DNA from: CAYWTX01 sp964461295
GTDB lineage: Bacteria; Planctomycetota; Phycisphaerae; SM23-33
DNA length: 24,923 nucleotides
Reading direction: 5' to 3'
Assembly (NCBI GenBank): GCA_964461295.1
Contig: CAYWTX010000094.1
Location: 1 to 24,923, forward strand
The notes under the pieces were generated by a model. That model saw only the letters and a list, made by a program, of their open reading frames with translations. It was not told the origin of the DNA and did no database searches. This document shows, piece by piece, positions 1-6,967 of the stretch (positions are counted from its first letter, which is position 1; every line of letters starts with the position of its first letter). The translations under genes and the position numbers were made by a program.

Positions 1-735
1 CATCTTCTCCGCCTGTCCGCCAAGCTGTCGGGTCAGCCCCGAGATGTCGCCGTTGATCGCGTTCAGCAGATCCGCCGGCACCACGCCCTTGCCCTTCTCC
101 ATGATCGAGGCCAGGATGGCCGGCAGGATCCGCTGGAACAGTTCGGCGATGGCCAGGCCCTTGGCGTTGTCCTGCGTCACGTTCGTCAGCCGGATCTCCG
201 GCACCTTGATGGTGATCGCCCCGCCGCCATGCACGTCGCCCAGCACGTGGAAATTCGCCACCACGTCCCTGATCACCACCTCGTCCACCTTGAACCGCTT
301 GCCGCTCTCGGCCTTGTCGTCCTTCTTCACGTCGCCGCCGCCAAGTTTCCTGAGGTTCTCGATGATGGCCTGGATGTTGCTGCCCTTCAGCGTCTGCTCG
401 ATGTTGACCTCCAGCCCGTCCATCTCGAACTTCTTCAGCTCAATCATGTCGCTCAGGATGCTGCCGGGGTTTGTCGCCACGCCGAACTTCTTCATGCTCA
501 TCAGCCGCGCCGACTTGTACCCACGCGGGTTGTCCACGTTCAGCCCCGACAGCGTCACGTCGCCGCTGGTCAACCCCACGTTGGCCGAGTCGAGCTTCGT
601 GCCCACGCCCAGGGCGTAACTGGAGCCCCTCTCGACGGCTGCCTTGGTCAGCGGGTTGATGAAAAGGAACAGCGCCGCCACGGCCAGGATGGCCAGAACC
701 AGCACGGCCAGGACAAATCGCTTCAGCAGTTTCAT
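1..735 (-). CDS. AsmA-like membrane-anchored protein, C-terminus cut by window edge
   Basis: The frame is open from an ATG at 735 to the window edge, giving 245 residues without a stop. AAGGAG at 742-747 lies 6 nt upstream of the ATG. Residues 1-6 are basic (MKLLKR) and are followed by one hydrophobic segment at about 7-26, so the protein is probably anchored in a membrane by its N-terminus. The following part alternates short beta-type strands in the pattern seen in AsmA or DUF748-like repeats: GVGTKLDSANVGLTSGDVTL near 43-62, LNVDNPRGYKSARLMSMKKF near 65-84, and LKKFEMDGLEV near 100-110. AsmA-like proteins are linked to envelope lipid transport or assembly; that role is inferred here. It is transcribed divergently from the secreted protein at 939. 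The family call is by pattern only and the missing C-terminus could change it. Confidence 0.6.
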   Translation of the reverse strand, partial: MKLLKRFVLAVLVLAILAVAALFLFINPLTKAAVERGSSYALGVGTKLDSANVGLTSGDVTLSGLNVDNPRGYKSARLMSMKKFGVATNPGSILSDMIELKKFEMDGLEVNIEQTLKGSNIQAIIENLRKLGGGDVKKDDKAESGKRFKVDEVVIRDVVANFHVLGDVHGGGAITIKVPEIRLTNVTQDNAKGLAIAELFQRILPAILASIMEKGKGVVPADLLNAINGDISGLTRQLGGQAEKM

Positions 736-938
736 CGGAAGCTCCTTCTTGTGCGGACAATCCGCAGTTGGGTTCTGTGCATGGTAGGCTTGCCGCAAGC
801 GGATTTCCACACTTGTTCCAGGGTGCCAGCGGGCCGGCGGCTGACTGTTGCGCGGGTGTTACATTCTCGACGACCCGGCCTCCGTTAGAATGCATGCAAG
901 GTTGAGATACGGTCACTCGCTCTGGAAGGAGCACGATC
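736..938. promoter_or_regulatory. Divergent intergenic region with likely promoters for both flanking genes
   Basis: This 203-nt gap separates the minus-strand AsmA-like gene from the plus-strand secreted-protein gene, so promoters for both are expected here. On the plus strand TAGAAT at 886-891 is a fair -10 match about 48 nt before the ATG at 939, but no good -35 lies at 16-18 nt spacing. A short hairpin, GCTTG-CCG-CAAGC, sits near 788-800. No convincing minus-strand promoter pair was found. Confidence 0.3.
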
Positions 939-2561
939 ATGAAGGCGATTGCGTGGACGACGGCGGCATTGGCGGCGGCTCTGGCGGCGGGAACGGCCTG
1001 GGCCAACGGCGGGCCGTTCGTCGTGAAGTACCCCACGGGCGACCCGGCCGCCAAGGGCGTGATGGCCCGGCTGGATCCATCGCTCAAGCCCGCCCGCGAG
1101 GAGCGCCTGCGGGTGGCAAGCGAGGACCTCACGCTGACGTTCGGGGGCACGGGCTTCAGGGACGCTTCGGCCATGCCGCTGTGCCGTGTGACGGCCCGCT
1201 ACGTCATCGAGAACCCCACCGACAAGCCCGTGACGATGGACTTCGGCTTCCCCATCCTCCGTGGCCTGTACATGAGTCCCTTCGCGATGATGCCCGTGCC
1301 CGACGCGCAGGTCCAGGTGCAACTGCTGGACCTCCCCGAGGCCGCCAACCAGCAGGCCCCGGCCAAGTCGCCCCCGCCGACGACCGCCCACCCGCAGATC
1401 ATCTCCAATTCCATGCTGTACGGCATGATCCGCCAGCGGGCCCGCGAAGCCATCGAGAAGGCCGTCGCCGCCGACGCGAAACTAGCCGCCCTGGTGGCCG
1501 CCGTGCGACCGTCGGCAGACCCCGCGCCCAACGCACAACAGCGGCAGGGGGCCGACCCGACCGTCCCGGACCGATCCGCCGCCCGCAAGGCCCTTGCCGG
1601 CCACCTCGCCGACACGCGCAAGTGGAACGATCGCGACGTCACGCTCATGGTCGAATACGCCGGCCTGACTCTCGGCCAGAGGAAGAGCCGTCCCTTCGAC
1701 TCCCCCTACTTCCGGAACCTCAGCGCCGGCGACAGAGAAACGGCCGCGCTCGCCTACGCCAATCTCGGCCCGCTGTCGGCCATCGGCGAGCAGAAGGCCA
1801 CGCAACTCCTCGCGACGCTGGCCGGGAAATTCGACGAGAAGGAGGCCGCGGGGTACGAGGCCATCTTCTCGGCCTGGGGCGGCGACGTGCGCGAGCGAGC
1901 GGTGGACCTCGGGACGGGCGAACTGCGCCCGCGCGAGCTGACCGTGACCGGCGACCCGGTGAAAGCGGCCGGAATCGATCCCGTTCACGGCGGGGCGTCC
2001 GACCCCACCGTCTACGCCCGCGTGGAGTATCTCGACCCCCAGGCGAAGATCACTGACGACGAGAGGGCCGCGTGCAAGGCGATCCTCAAGAACCTGCCCG
2101 TGGTGTTCACCTTCGCGCCGATGAACCTGCTGTACTACAAGGTGGACTTCCCCGCCCACGCCAGGCAGGCCGTCACGGTAAGCTACAGCCAATACGCCTA
2201 CACCGACACGAAAGACCCCGCCAGCTATCAGTTCGCCTACGTGCTGCACCCGGCCAGCATGTGGAAGGAGTTCGGGCCGATCAACCTGAAGGTGCAGGTG
2301 CCCGCCAACGTGGCGTGCAAGGCATCCTTCGCGCTGTCCACGCCTGTGGCGATGAAGGCCCCGCCCGCCCGGACAACTCCTCCCGTGCCCTATGTCGCCT
2401 ACGAGGCCACGCTGACGGAGGCGAAGGACAAGACCGGCGAACTGTTCGTGGGCATCGACAAGACCGCGTTCGACCAGGCCTTCGCCAAACCGGGCGCCAA
2501 GACCGCCGAAACGCCGACCCCCGTGCCGCCCGGCACGCGCGTCGCCGCCAAGAAGAACTGA
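939..2561 (+). CDS. Secreted hypothetical protein with DUF4424-like layout
   Basis: Residues 1-22 form a signal peptide (basic start, Ala-rich core, cleavage after AWA), so the 540-residue product is exported. AAGGAGC lies 6-12 nt before the ATG. After the signal, SEDLTLTF (about 61-68) and then VTARYVIENPTDKPVTMDF (about 84-102) recall the start of DUF4424 proteins, where SEDL is followed by a strand containing N-P/T-D and a Val-Thr pair. The C-terminal third (about 380-520) has YYKVDFPAHARQAVTVSYSQ and a later segment on a PINLKVQVP theme, again matching that family's second beta domain. Between them lies a long helical insert (about 130-300) that I do not recognise. No catalytic motif is evident and the function is unknown. 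A Tat-exported phosphatase-like gene follows 130 nt downstream on the same strand. The family assignment is tentative. Confidence 0.75.
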   Translation: MKAIAWTTAALAAALAAGTAWANGGPFVVKYPTGDPAAKGVMARLDPSLKPAREERLRVASEDLTLTFGGTGFRDASAMPLCRVTARYVIENPTDKPVTMDFGFPILRGLYMSPFAMMPVPDAQVQVQLLDLPEAANQQAPAKSPPPTTAHPQIISNSMLYGMIRQRAREAIEKAVAADAKLAALVAAVRPSADPAPNAQQRQGADPTVPDRSAARKALAGHLADTRKWNDRDVTLMVEYAGLTLGQRKSRPFDSPYFRNLSAGDRETAALAYANLGPLSAIGEQKATQLLATLAGKFDEKEAAGYEAIFSAWGGDVRERAVDLGTGELRPRELTVTGDPVKAAGIDPVHGGASDPTVYARVEYLDPQAKITDDERAACKAILKNLPVVFTFAPMNLLYYKVDFPAHARQAVTVSYSQYAYTDTKDPASYQFAYVLHPASMWKEFGPINLKVQVPANVACKASFALSTPVAMKAPPARTTPPVPYVAYEATLTEAKDKTGELFVGIDKTAFDQAFAKPGAKTAETPTPVPPGTRVAAKKN

Positions 2562-2573
2562 CCCCGGGCCCAA

Positions 2574-2620
2574 GGCAGCAGCGCTGCCTGCGTTCCTGGC
2601 GACGCCGTGAGGCGTTTCCT
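2574..2620 (+). terminator. Two short hairpins after the secreted-protein gene
   Basis: Directly downstream of the stop are a 7-bp stem (AGGCAGC/GCTGCCT around an AGC loop, 2573-2589) and a second stem (ACGCC-GTGA-GGCGT, 2602-2615) followed by TTTCCT. Neither has a strong T-run, so this is at best a weak terminator. The next gene could be read from the same transcript. Confidence 0.25.
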
Positions 2621-2691
2621 CTGGATCGGGTACATCCGACGATCTGTGGAAACGTCTCACGGCGCCGCTACAAACAAAGTAGGATCAAGCC

Positions 2692-3903
2692 GTGATAACG
2701 CGACGCCAATTCCTCGCCGCGGCCGGGACCGGCGCCGCGGCAGCCTGTGGCGGCTGCGTCCGCCTCGGCGATGTCGCCGCCACGGCGCCTCCCCTGCCTC
2801 CGCCCGAGCAGCGCAAACTCGTCGTCGTCGTCTTCGGCGGCGGCACGCGGTCCAGCGAGGCCATCGACGACCCGCGGCGCCGGTACATCCCCCGACTGTG
2901 GATGGAGATGGTCCCGCGCGGCACGCTCTTCACCAACCTGCGAGTCGAGGGCCCCGTCGTCCATCCCAACTCCACCGGATCCATCGTCACCGGCCATTGG
3001 GAGTGGGAGCACCTGGACTGGGACAAACCCCTCGCCCACCCAAGCATCTTCGAGATCGCTCGCCGTGAGCGCAAGCTGCCCGACACGAAGGCGTGGGCGT
3101 TCGTCTACGCCTCCATCCTCGCCAAGGCCGGCGAAAGCTCGGCGCCCGGCTACGGCCTTCCCTTCGCCGCCAACGTCGTCGAGCCGCCCACCATCCCCCG
3201 CGCCACGGCCGAGGAAATGGACCGCGCCATGGCCCTCGCCGCGGCCGAGGGAAAGCCCGACGCCGGCCTGGCCGCGGCCGCCCGATGCGCGAAGCTCGCC
3301 CGCGACGCCGCACGCATCTCGACGGCCGCGCTGCGCTCGGACGCCGCACGCCGCTGGGTGGCCCGGCGCTTCGCTGACTGGAAGGAAAGCGGCGGCACGA
3401 CCAGCCACGACGCCTTCCTCGCCTCCTGCGCCATCGACTGCATGGAAGCCTTCGCGCCCGACGTGACGGTCATCGCCTTCGGCGAGATCGACTGCGCCCA
3501 CTATGGCTCGTGGTCGCGCTACGTCGAGGCCATCCGCCGCACCGACGAGCTTACCTGGCGCATCCGGCGATCGGCCGACGAACTGCCCGCCTACCGCGGC
3601 CGCACGCTCATGCTCGTGCTGCCCGACCACGGTCGCGAATTGGAGCGCCCGGGCGGCGCCGGGTTCCTCCACCACGGCGACTTCTATGCCAACACCGGCG
3701 CGGACGAAGGCTGCCGCCGGGTGTGGATGCTGGCCCTGGGACCCGGCGTGCCGGCGGGGCGGATCGTGGAGCGACCGGCGCCGATCACATCGGCCGCAGC
3801 GACAGGGCTGGAGTTCCTGGGCCTGAAAGCATCCGACGGCGCCGCCGGGGCGGCGCTGCGATTCCTGCCTGCCCCGGTGAGATCCATCCACCGCGGGGGG
3901 TAA
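2692..3903 (+). CDS. Tat-exported alkaline phosphatase superfamily protein
   Basis: The start is GTG at 2692 with AGGA at 2681-2684. The N-terminus MITRRQFLAAAG is a clear twin-arginine signal (R4, R5) followed by an Ala-rich core with cysteines at 19 and 22, so the protein is exported folded and might be lipidated. The mature part has the alkaline phosphatase/sulfatase superfamily pattern: a strand LVVVVFGGGTR (43-53), HPNSTGSIVTG (91-101) where the nucleophile would sit, GEIDCAH (264-270) giving a D-x-x-H metal pair, LPDHGRE (310-316), and HHGD (327-330). The Asp normally at the end of the first strand is replaced by GGGTR, so metal binding at one site may differ or be lost. The substrate cannot be inferred. 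It lies between two other exported proteins of unknown role. Confidence 0.75.
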   Translation: MITRRQFLAAAGTGAAAACGGCVRLGDVAATAPPLPPPEQRKLVVVVFGGGTRSSEAIDDPRRRYIPRLWMEMVPRGTLFTNLRVEGPVVHPNSTGSIVTGHWEWEHLDWDKPLAHPSIFEIARRERKLPDTKAWAFVYASILAKAGESSAPGYGLPFAANVVEPPTIPRATAEEMDRAMALAAAEGKPDAGLAAAARCAKLARDAARISTAALRSDAARRWVARRFADWKESGGTTSHDAFLASCAIDCMEAFAPDVTVIAFGEIDCAHYGSWSRYVEAIRRTDELTWRIRRSADELPAYRGRTLMLVLPDHGRELERPGGAGFLHHGDFYANTGADEGCRRVWMLALGPGVPAGRIVERPAPITSAAATGLEFLGLKASDGAAGAALRFLPAPVRSIHRGG

Positions 3904-4020
3904 CCTGGAACAACCGCATTGCGGATCGTTCCCGTGCCCTCAATCCCTCTGGCATCGGATCGCGGAACATTTCGGATAGCCGGGCAGCAGGGCCGCGAAT
4001 CTCTAGGGCCGCGAATCTCC
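3904..4020 (+). repeat. Hairpin and 16-bp tandem direct repeat after the phosphatase-like gene
   Basis: Just after the TAA at 3901-3903 there is a nested hairpin (GGAAC 3907-3911 with GTTCC 3928-3932, inner CCGC/GCGG), with no T-run behind it. It is followed by two adjacent copies of a 16-bp unit, AGGGCCGCGAATCTCY, at 3989-4004 and 4005-4020, which differ only in the last base. The repeat ends exactly where the candidate -35 box of the next gene begins (4021). Confidence 0.5.
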
Positions 4021-4049
4021 TTGATAGACGTCCCGGGAGGGGCGATACT
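4021..4049 (+). promoter_or_regulatory. Candidate sigma70-type promoter for the small lipoprotein gene
   Basis: TTGATA (4021-4026) and GATACT (4044-4049) are separated by 17 nt, matching 5/6 and 4/6 of the consensus boxes. Transcription would begin near 4056 and leave a leader of about 125 nt. That leader can fold into an outer 7-bp stem (GGCGGGT 4108-4114 with ACCCGCC 4146-4152) enclosing GGCCC/GGGCC (4122-4136), just ahead of the ribosome binding site at 4169-4174. Confidence 0.4.
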
Positions 4050-4181
4050 TTCCGCGGATACAGCGGTTGAAAGTCGGGATGCTCAGCGTCGGGTGCGTTG
4101 CCCGGCCGGCGGGTATTCACAGGCCCCAAGAGGGCCCCAGCGGCGACCCGCCATGGATACCTTGAGAGAAAGGGAATGCAG

Positions 4182-5060
4182 ATGATGAACAGGGCTGTGA
4201 CGTGTGGACTGGCGGTGGTTCTGATGATCGGGCTCACGCTGGTGGGTGGCGCCGGTTGCGACGAGGGCGGCGGCGCGAAGATCTCCTCCAGCGGCGGCAC
4301 GAGCGCCGTCCCGGTCGGAGGGGCCGCTCCGAACGCAAGGCCCGGCGACGAGATGATGGCTGCGGTGACAAAGGCCTTCCCGCACGATGATTTCGAGCAG
4401 ATGATCTATGTGCTCAAGCTTACCGACCGCGCCCCGGCCGCGATCGACCCGAACAAGCCCCCGCAGATGTCGGCCGCCGAGAAGGCATTCCGCGCGAACA
4501 TGGACGCCCGCTCGAAGAAGCTGGCCGAGTACAGGGCTTCGGCCGAGGCCAAGAAGGCCGGCGAGGCCAACGCGGAAGTCCGCGCCGAGAAGGACCCGGC
4601 CAAGAAGGCCGACCTCGAGAAGAAGAACGCCGCCGTGATCAAGGCCGACCGCACCAAGATGCAGGATCTTCGCCGCATGGTGATGGGACCCCTCTCGGCT
4701 GACCAGAAAGCCTACTGGGCCCAGTACGCTTGCTACCGCGGTCCCTCCTCGCGGTTCAGGACGGCGAACCTGACGGCCGAGCAGAAGGACAAGCTCTGGG
4801 CGATGTGCGCCGACTGCAGCAAGAAGCTGGTCGCGGCGAATTACGTCAACACCGACCCGTACCTCACCAGCGACGCCACCAAGACCGTCGTGGCCGATTG
4901 CGTCGCCGCCGCGTGGAAGAAGGTCCTCACCGACGAGCAGAAGAAGGTCGTTCCCGACCCGGCCGCACCCAGGGATGCGGCACCCAAGGCCGCCGCACCG
5001 AAGGCTGCGGCACCCAAGGCCGCCGCACCGAAGGCTGCGGCACCGAAGGCGACCAAGTAA
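4182..5060 (+). CDS. Hypothetical lipoprotein with Lys-rich helical region and AAPKA-repeat tail
   Basis: The frame has ATGs at 4176, 4182 and 4185. AAAGGGA at 4169-4175 is too close to 4176 and well placed for 4182, which I chose (292 residues). The N-terminus MMNRAVTCG, a hydrophobic core and a Cys in VGGAGCDEGG look like a lipoprotein signal, so the product is probably lipid-anchored outside the cytoplasmic membrane. The centre (about 100-165) is highly charged with many Lys, Glu and Ala and probably alpha-helical. The next part carries several Cys and Trp residues (YWAQYACYRG, KLWAMCADCSKK). The C-terminus is six near-identical AAPKA units encoded by two perfect 30-bp DNA repeats plus a partial third. 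I do not recognise a family and propose no function. Confidence 0.7.
   Translation: MMNRAVTCGLAVVLMIGLTLVGGAGCDEGGGAKISSSGGTSAVPVGGAAPNARPGDEMMAAVTKAFPHDDFEQMIYVLKLTDRAPAAIDPNKPPQMSAAEKAFRANMDARSKKLAEYRASAEAKKAGEANAEVRAEKDPAKKADLEKKNAAVIKADRTKMQDLRRMVMGPLSADQKAYWAQYACYRGPSSRFRTANLTAEQKDKLWAMCADCSKKLVAANYVNTDPYLTSDATKTVVADCVAAAWKKVLTDEQKKVVPDPAAPRDAAPKAAAPKAAAPKAAAPKAAAPKATK
4977..5050 (+). repeat. 30-bp tandem repeat encoding the AAPKA tail
   Basis: A 30-bp unit beginning GCGGCACCCAAGGCC is present at 4977-5006 and again without change at 5007-5036, followed by a shortened copy to about 5050. Each unit encodes AAPKA twice. The identity at silent positions points to recent duplication, so copy number may vary between strains. 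Confidence 0.85.
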
Positions 5061-5094
5061 GATAGCGTAGAACATGAGCTGACCTCTGACCGAT

Positions 5095-5149
5095 CGCTTG
5101 CGGTCCGCAACGTCCAGCCCGGCGGCTGAGGCTTTGCGGACCGCAAGCG
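5095..5149. repeat. 16-bp perfect inverted repeat between the lipoprotein gene and truA
   Basis: CGCTTGCGGTCCGCAA (5095-5110) and its exact complement (5134-5149) flank a 23-nt loop that contains a second stem, CAGCC-CGGC-GGCTG (5115-5128). Each long arm is itself almost a palindrome (TTGCGG-T/A-CCGCAA). It starts 34 nt after the lipoprotein stop and ends 28 nt before the truA ATG, and is followed by TTTC on the plus strand. It may act as a terminator for the lipoprotein gene, although the T-run is short. It could also be a repeated extragenic element. Confidence 0.7.
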
Positions 5150-5177
5150 TTTCGGGACGCAACGTTCGCGGGTTCCC

Positions 5178-5993
5178 ATGGGCGATCCCCCCTCCAGGCG
5201 CAACATCAAGCTTGTCGTCGCCTACAACGGCGCGGCCTACAGCGGCTGGCAGCGCCAGGCCGCCGGCATCGACACCGTCCAGCAGCGGCTGGAAGAGGCT
5301 GCCGGCGACGTGTTGCGGCACAAGGTGATTGTCTTCGGGGCCGGGCGGACCGACGCCGGCGTGCACGCGCTGGGACAGGTCGCCAACTTCCACACGACCA
5401 ACTTCGCCGTGCCCCTGCGGGGCCTGCGCCGGGCGACCAACTCACGCCTGAACGACGACATCGTCGTCCGTTCGGTCGTCGAGGTCCCCGACGGCTTCCA
5501 CGCCTCGCGATCGGCAAGCGGCAAGACCTACCGCTACCGCATCCACACCGGCCCGTCGAAGCGGGCCGACCTGCGCGGGCAGGTGTGGCACTTCTGGCGC
5601 GGCTTGGACATCGACGCCATGCGCGACGCCGCCTGGCGGCTCAAGGGCCGACACGACTTCCGCGGGTTCACCATCTCGGCCGAGAAACGCCAGGACACCG
5701 TCCGCACCATCCACCGCTGCGACGTGGCCGAGATCGACGACGAGGCGCTCGTCACCGTCCGCGGCAGTGGCTTCCTCTACAACATGGTGCGGATCATCGT
5801 GGGCACGCTGGTGGAGATCGGCCGCGGACACTGGGGGCCCGATCGCATCGACAGGATCCTGGCCTCTCGGGATCGCGCCCAGGCCGGACCCACCGCCCCG
5901 CCCGACGGCCTGTACCTGCAATGCGTGTTCTACCCGCGCGAGGCGCTGCGGATGGACGCGCAACCGGCGCGGGCGCCGAACGCTCTCACTTGA
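5178..5993 (+). CDS. truA: tRNA pseudouridine synthase A
   Basis: TruA converts uridines 38-40 in the anticodon stem of many tRNAs to pseudouridine in the cytoplasm. The 271-residue product has the expected landmarks: VVAYNGAAYSGWQRQ (13-27), the catalytic aspartate D59 in GAGRTDAGVHALGQ, SGKTYRYRIH (about 114-123), and GSGFLYNMVRIIVGTLVEIG near 197-216. The length fits the family (about 245-275). ATG 5178 is the only ATG, GTG or TTG between the in-frame stop at 5127-5129 and the conserved N-terminal strand. No clear Shine-Dalgarno site precedes it, so initiation may be weak. It is the last plus-strand gene and converges on the ribosomal operon ending at 6311. Confidence 0.95.
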   Translation: MGDPPSRRNIKLVVAYNGAAYSGWQRQAAGIDTVQQRLEEAAGDVLRHKVIVFGAGRTDAGVHALGQVANFHTTNFAVPLRGLRRATNSRLNDDIVVRSVVEVPDGFHASRSASGKTYRYRIHTGPSKRADLRGQVWHFWRGLDIDAMRDAAWRLKGRHDFRGFTISAEKRQDTVRTIHRCDVAEIDDEALVTVRGSGFLYNMVRIIVGTLVEIGRGHWGPDRIDRILASRDRAQAGPTAPPDGLYLQCVFYPREALRMDAQPARAPNALT

Positions 5994-6253
5994 TCCGTTC
6001 GGGGATTTCCTTCGCCTTCCTGCCGACATGCTTCGTGGGGACGAACTGGGAGGCCCTGTCCAGATGCGATCCCGCGCCAGATCACCTCGCCCATGGCGAT
6101 GTGCGGCCTGGTGGCGAGCCCGGTCCGCTCCCCAAGGGCGAGGCGGCCCTCGCCCGCATCCCCAAGCGGCAGCCGCCCGATACCACGTTCGGCGATTCGC
6201 GACCCCATTCGTGGTCGGCTTCTTCCACTCCGCAAGCGCTGACCCCATACATG
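5994..6253. other. Intergenic stretch between convergent truA and rplQ, no recognised gene
   Basis: With the terminator at 6254-6285, the gap from truA to rplQ is 317 nt. No RNA gene or recognisable protein is seen. A minus-strand open frame over about 6010-6210 keeps a strong G/C third-position bias and reads partly like protein (GLATRPHIAMGEVIWRGIA), but it has no identifiable family, no ribosome binding site, and overlaps the terminator if taken to its first ATG. It may be a decayed gene remnant. Confidence 0.4.
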
Positions 6254-6285
6254 AAACAGCCCGCACGGAGTTTCCGCACGGGCTG
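6254..6285 (-). terminator. Intrinsic-type terminator of the S10-spc-alpha transcript
   Basis: On the minus strand, 26 nt after the rplQ stop, CAGCCCGTGCGGA (6285-6273) pairs with TCCGTGCGGGCTG (6269-6257) around an AAC loop: 13 pairs, two of them G-U, followed by TTT. In plus-strand RNA the same two positions become C-A mismatches, so the hairpin is stable only in the direction of the ribosomal operon. The U-run is short. Confidence 0.7.
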
Positions 6286-6310
6286 CCATCGATTCCTGAT
6301 GTCGCTTCGC

Positions 6311-6892
6311 CTACTTCTGTTCGTCCTTGGCCTCGGGGGCCTCGGCCGGGACCTCCTCGGGGGCGGGCTGCTCGGGGGCCTTCTCGGCGGCGGCCTGGGG
6401 CGCCGCCGTGGCGGCCTGGACAGCCTCGCGTCGCTTGGCTGCCTGCTGGCGGCGACGGGAGGAACCCTTGACCTTGCGGCCCTCGCCGGCTGCCTTCTCC
6501 TCCACGAGTTGGAGGATCACCTGCTTGCCCGCGTCGCCAATGCGCCGCTCAGACAGGCGGATGATCCGCGTGTAGCCGCCCGGGCGATTGGAGTAGCGAG
6601 GCACGACTTCGTCGAAGAGCTTCTGCACCAACGTCTGGTCGGTCGGCATGCCGTCGGCATCGACGATGTCGCGGTCGCGGCCCAGACTGGCGATCACCTG
6701 TCGGCGGGCGTGCAGCGTGCCCTGCCGAGCCGTGGTGATCAGCTTCTCCACGAAGCCGCGAAGCTCCTTGGCCTTCGCCACCGTCGTGCGGATCGCGCCG
6801 TGCTCAAACAGCGATGCCGCCATGTTGCGCCGCAACGCCTTGCGGTGCGCGGTGTTACGACTCAGTTGCCTGCCGACCATCCGATGACGCAT
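6311..6892 (-). CDS. rplQ: Large-subunit ribosomal protein L17 with long Ala/Pro/Glu tail
   Basis: L17 binds 23S rRNA in the large subunit. The conserved body is residues 1 to about 135: MRHRMVGRQLSRNTAHRKAL at the start, then HGAIRTTVAKAKELR, and SNRPGGYTRIIRLSERRIGD before a C-terminal strand. GAGGT at 6901-6905 sits 8 nt before the ATG. The family is usually about 115-135 residues; this one is 193. The extra residues are first basic (RKVKGSSRRRQQAAKRR, about 139-155) and then Ala/Pro/Glu-rich, ending KDEQK, and are likely disordered. It is the last gene of the operon, after rpoA as in most bacteria. The 75-nt gap to rpoA holds an 11-bp direct repeat, GCCCAGCCGCG (6929-6939 and 6948-6958), and a small hairpin (6906-6918). 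Confidence 0.97.
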   Translation of the reverse strand: MRHRMVGRQLSRNTAHRKALRRNMAASLFEHGAIRTTVAKAKELRGFVEKLITTARQGTLHARRQVIASLGRDRDIVDADGMPTDQTLVQKLFDEVVPRYSNRPGGYTRIIRLSERRIGDAGKQVILQLVEEKAAGEGRKVKGSSRRRQQAAKRREAVQAATAAPQAAAEKAPEQPAPEEVPAEAPEAKDEQK

Positions 6893-6967
6893 GTTCCCAA
6901 ACCTCGTCCCTATGGGACTTCTTGCCGTGCCCAGCCGCGGCCAAACCGCCCAGCCGCGACGATTCCT

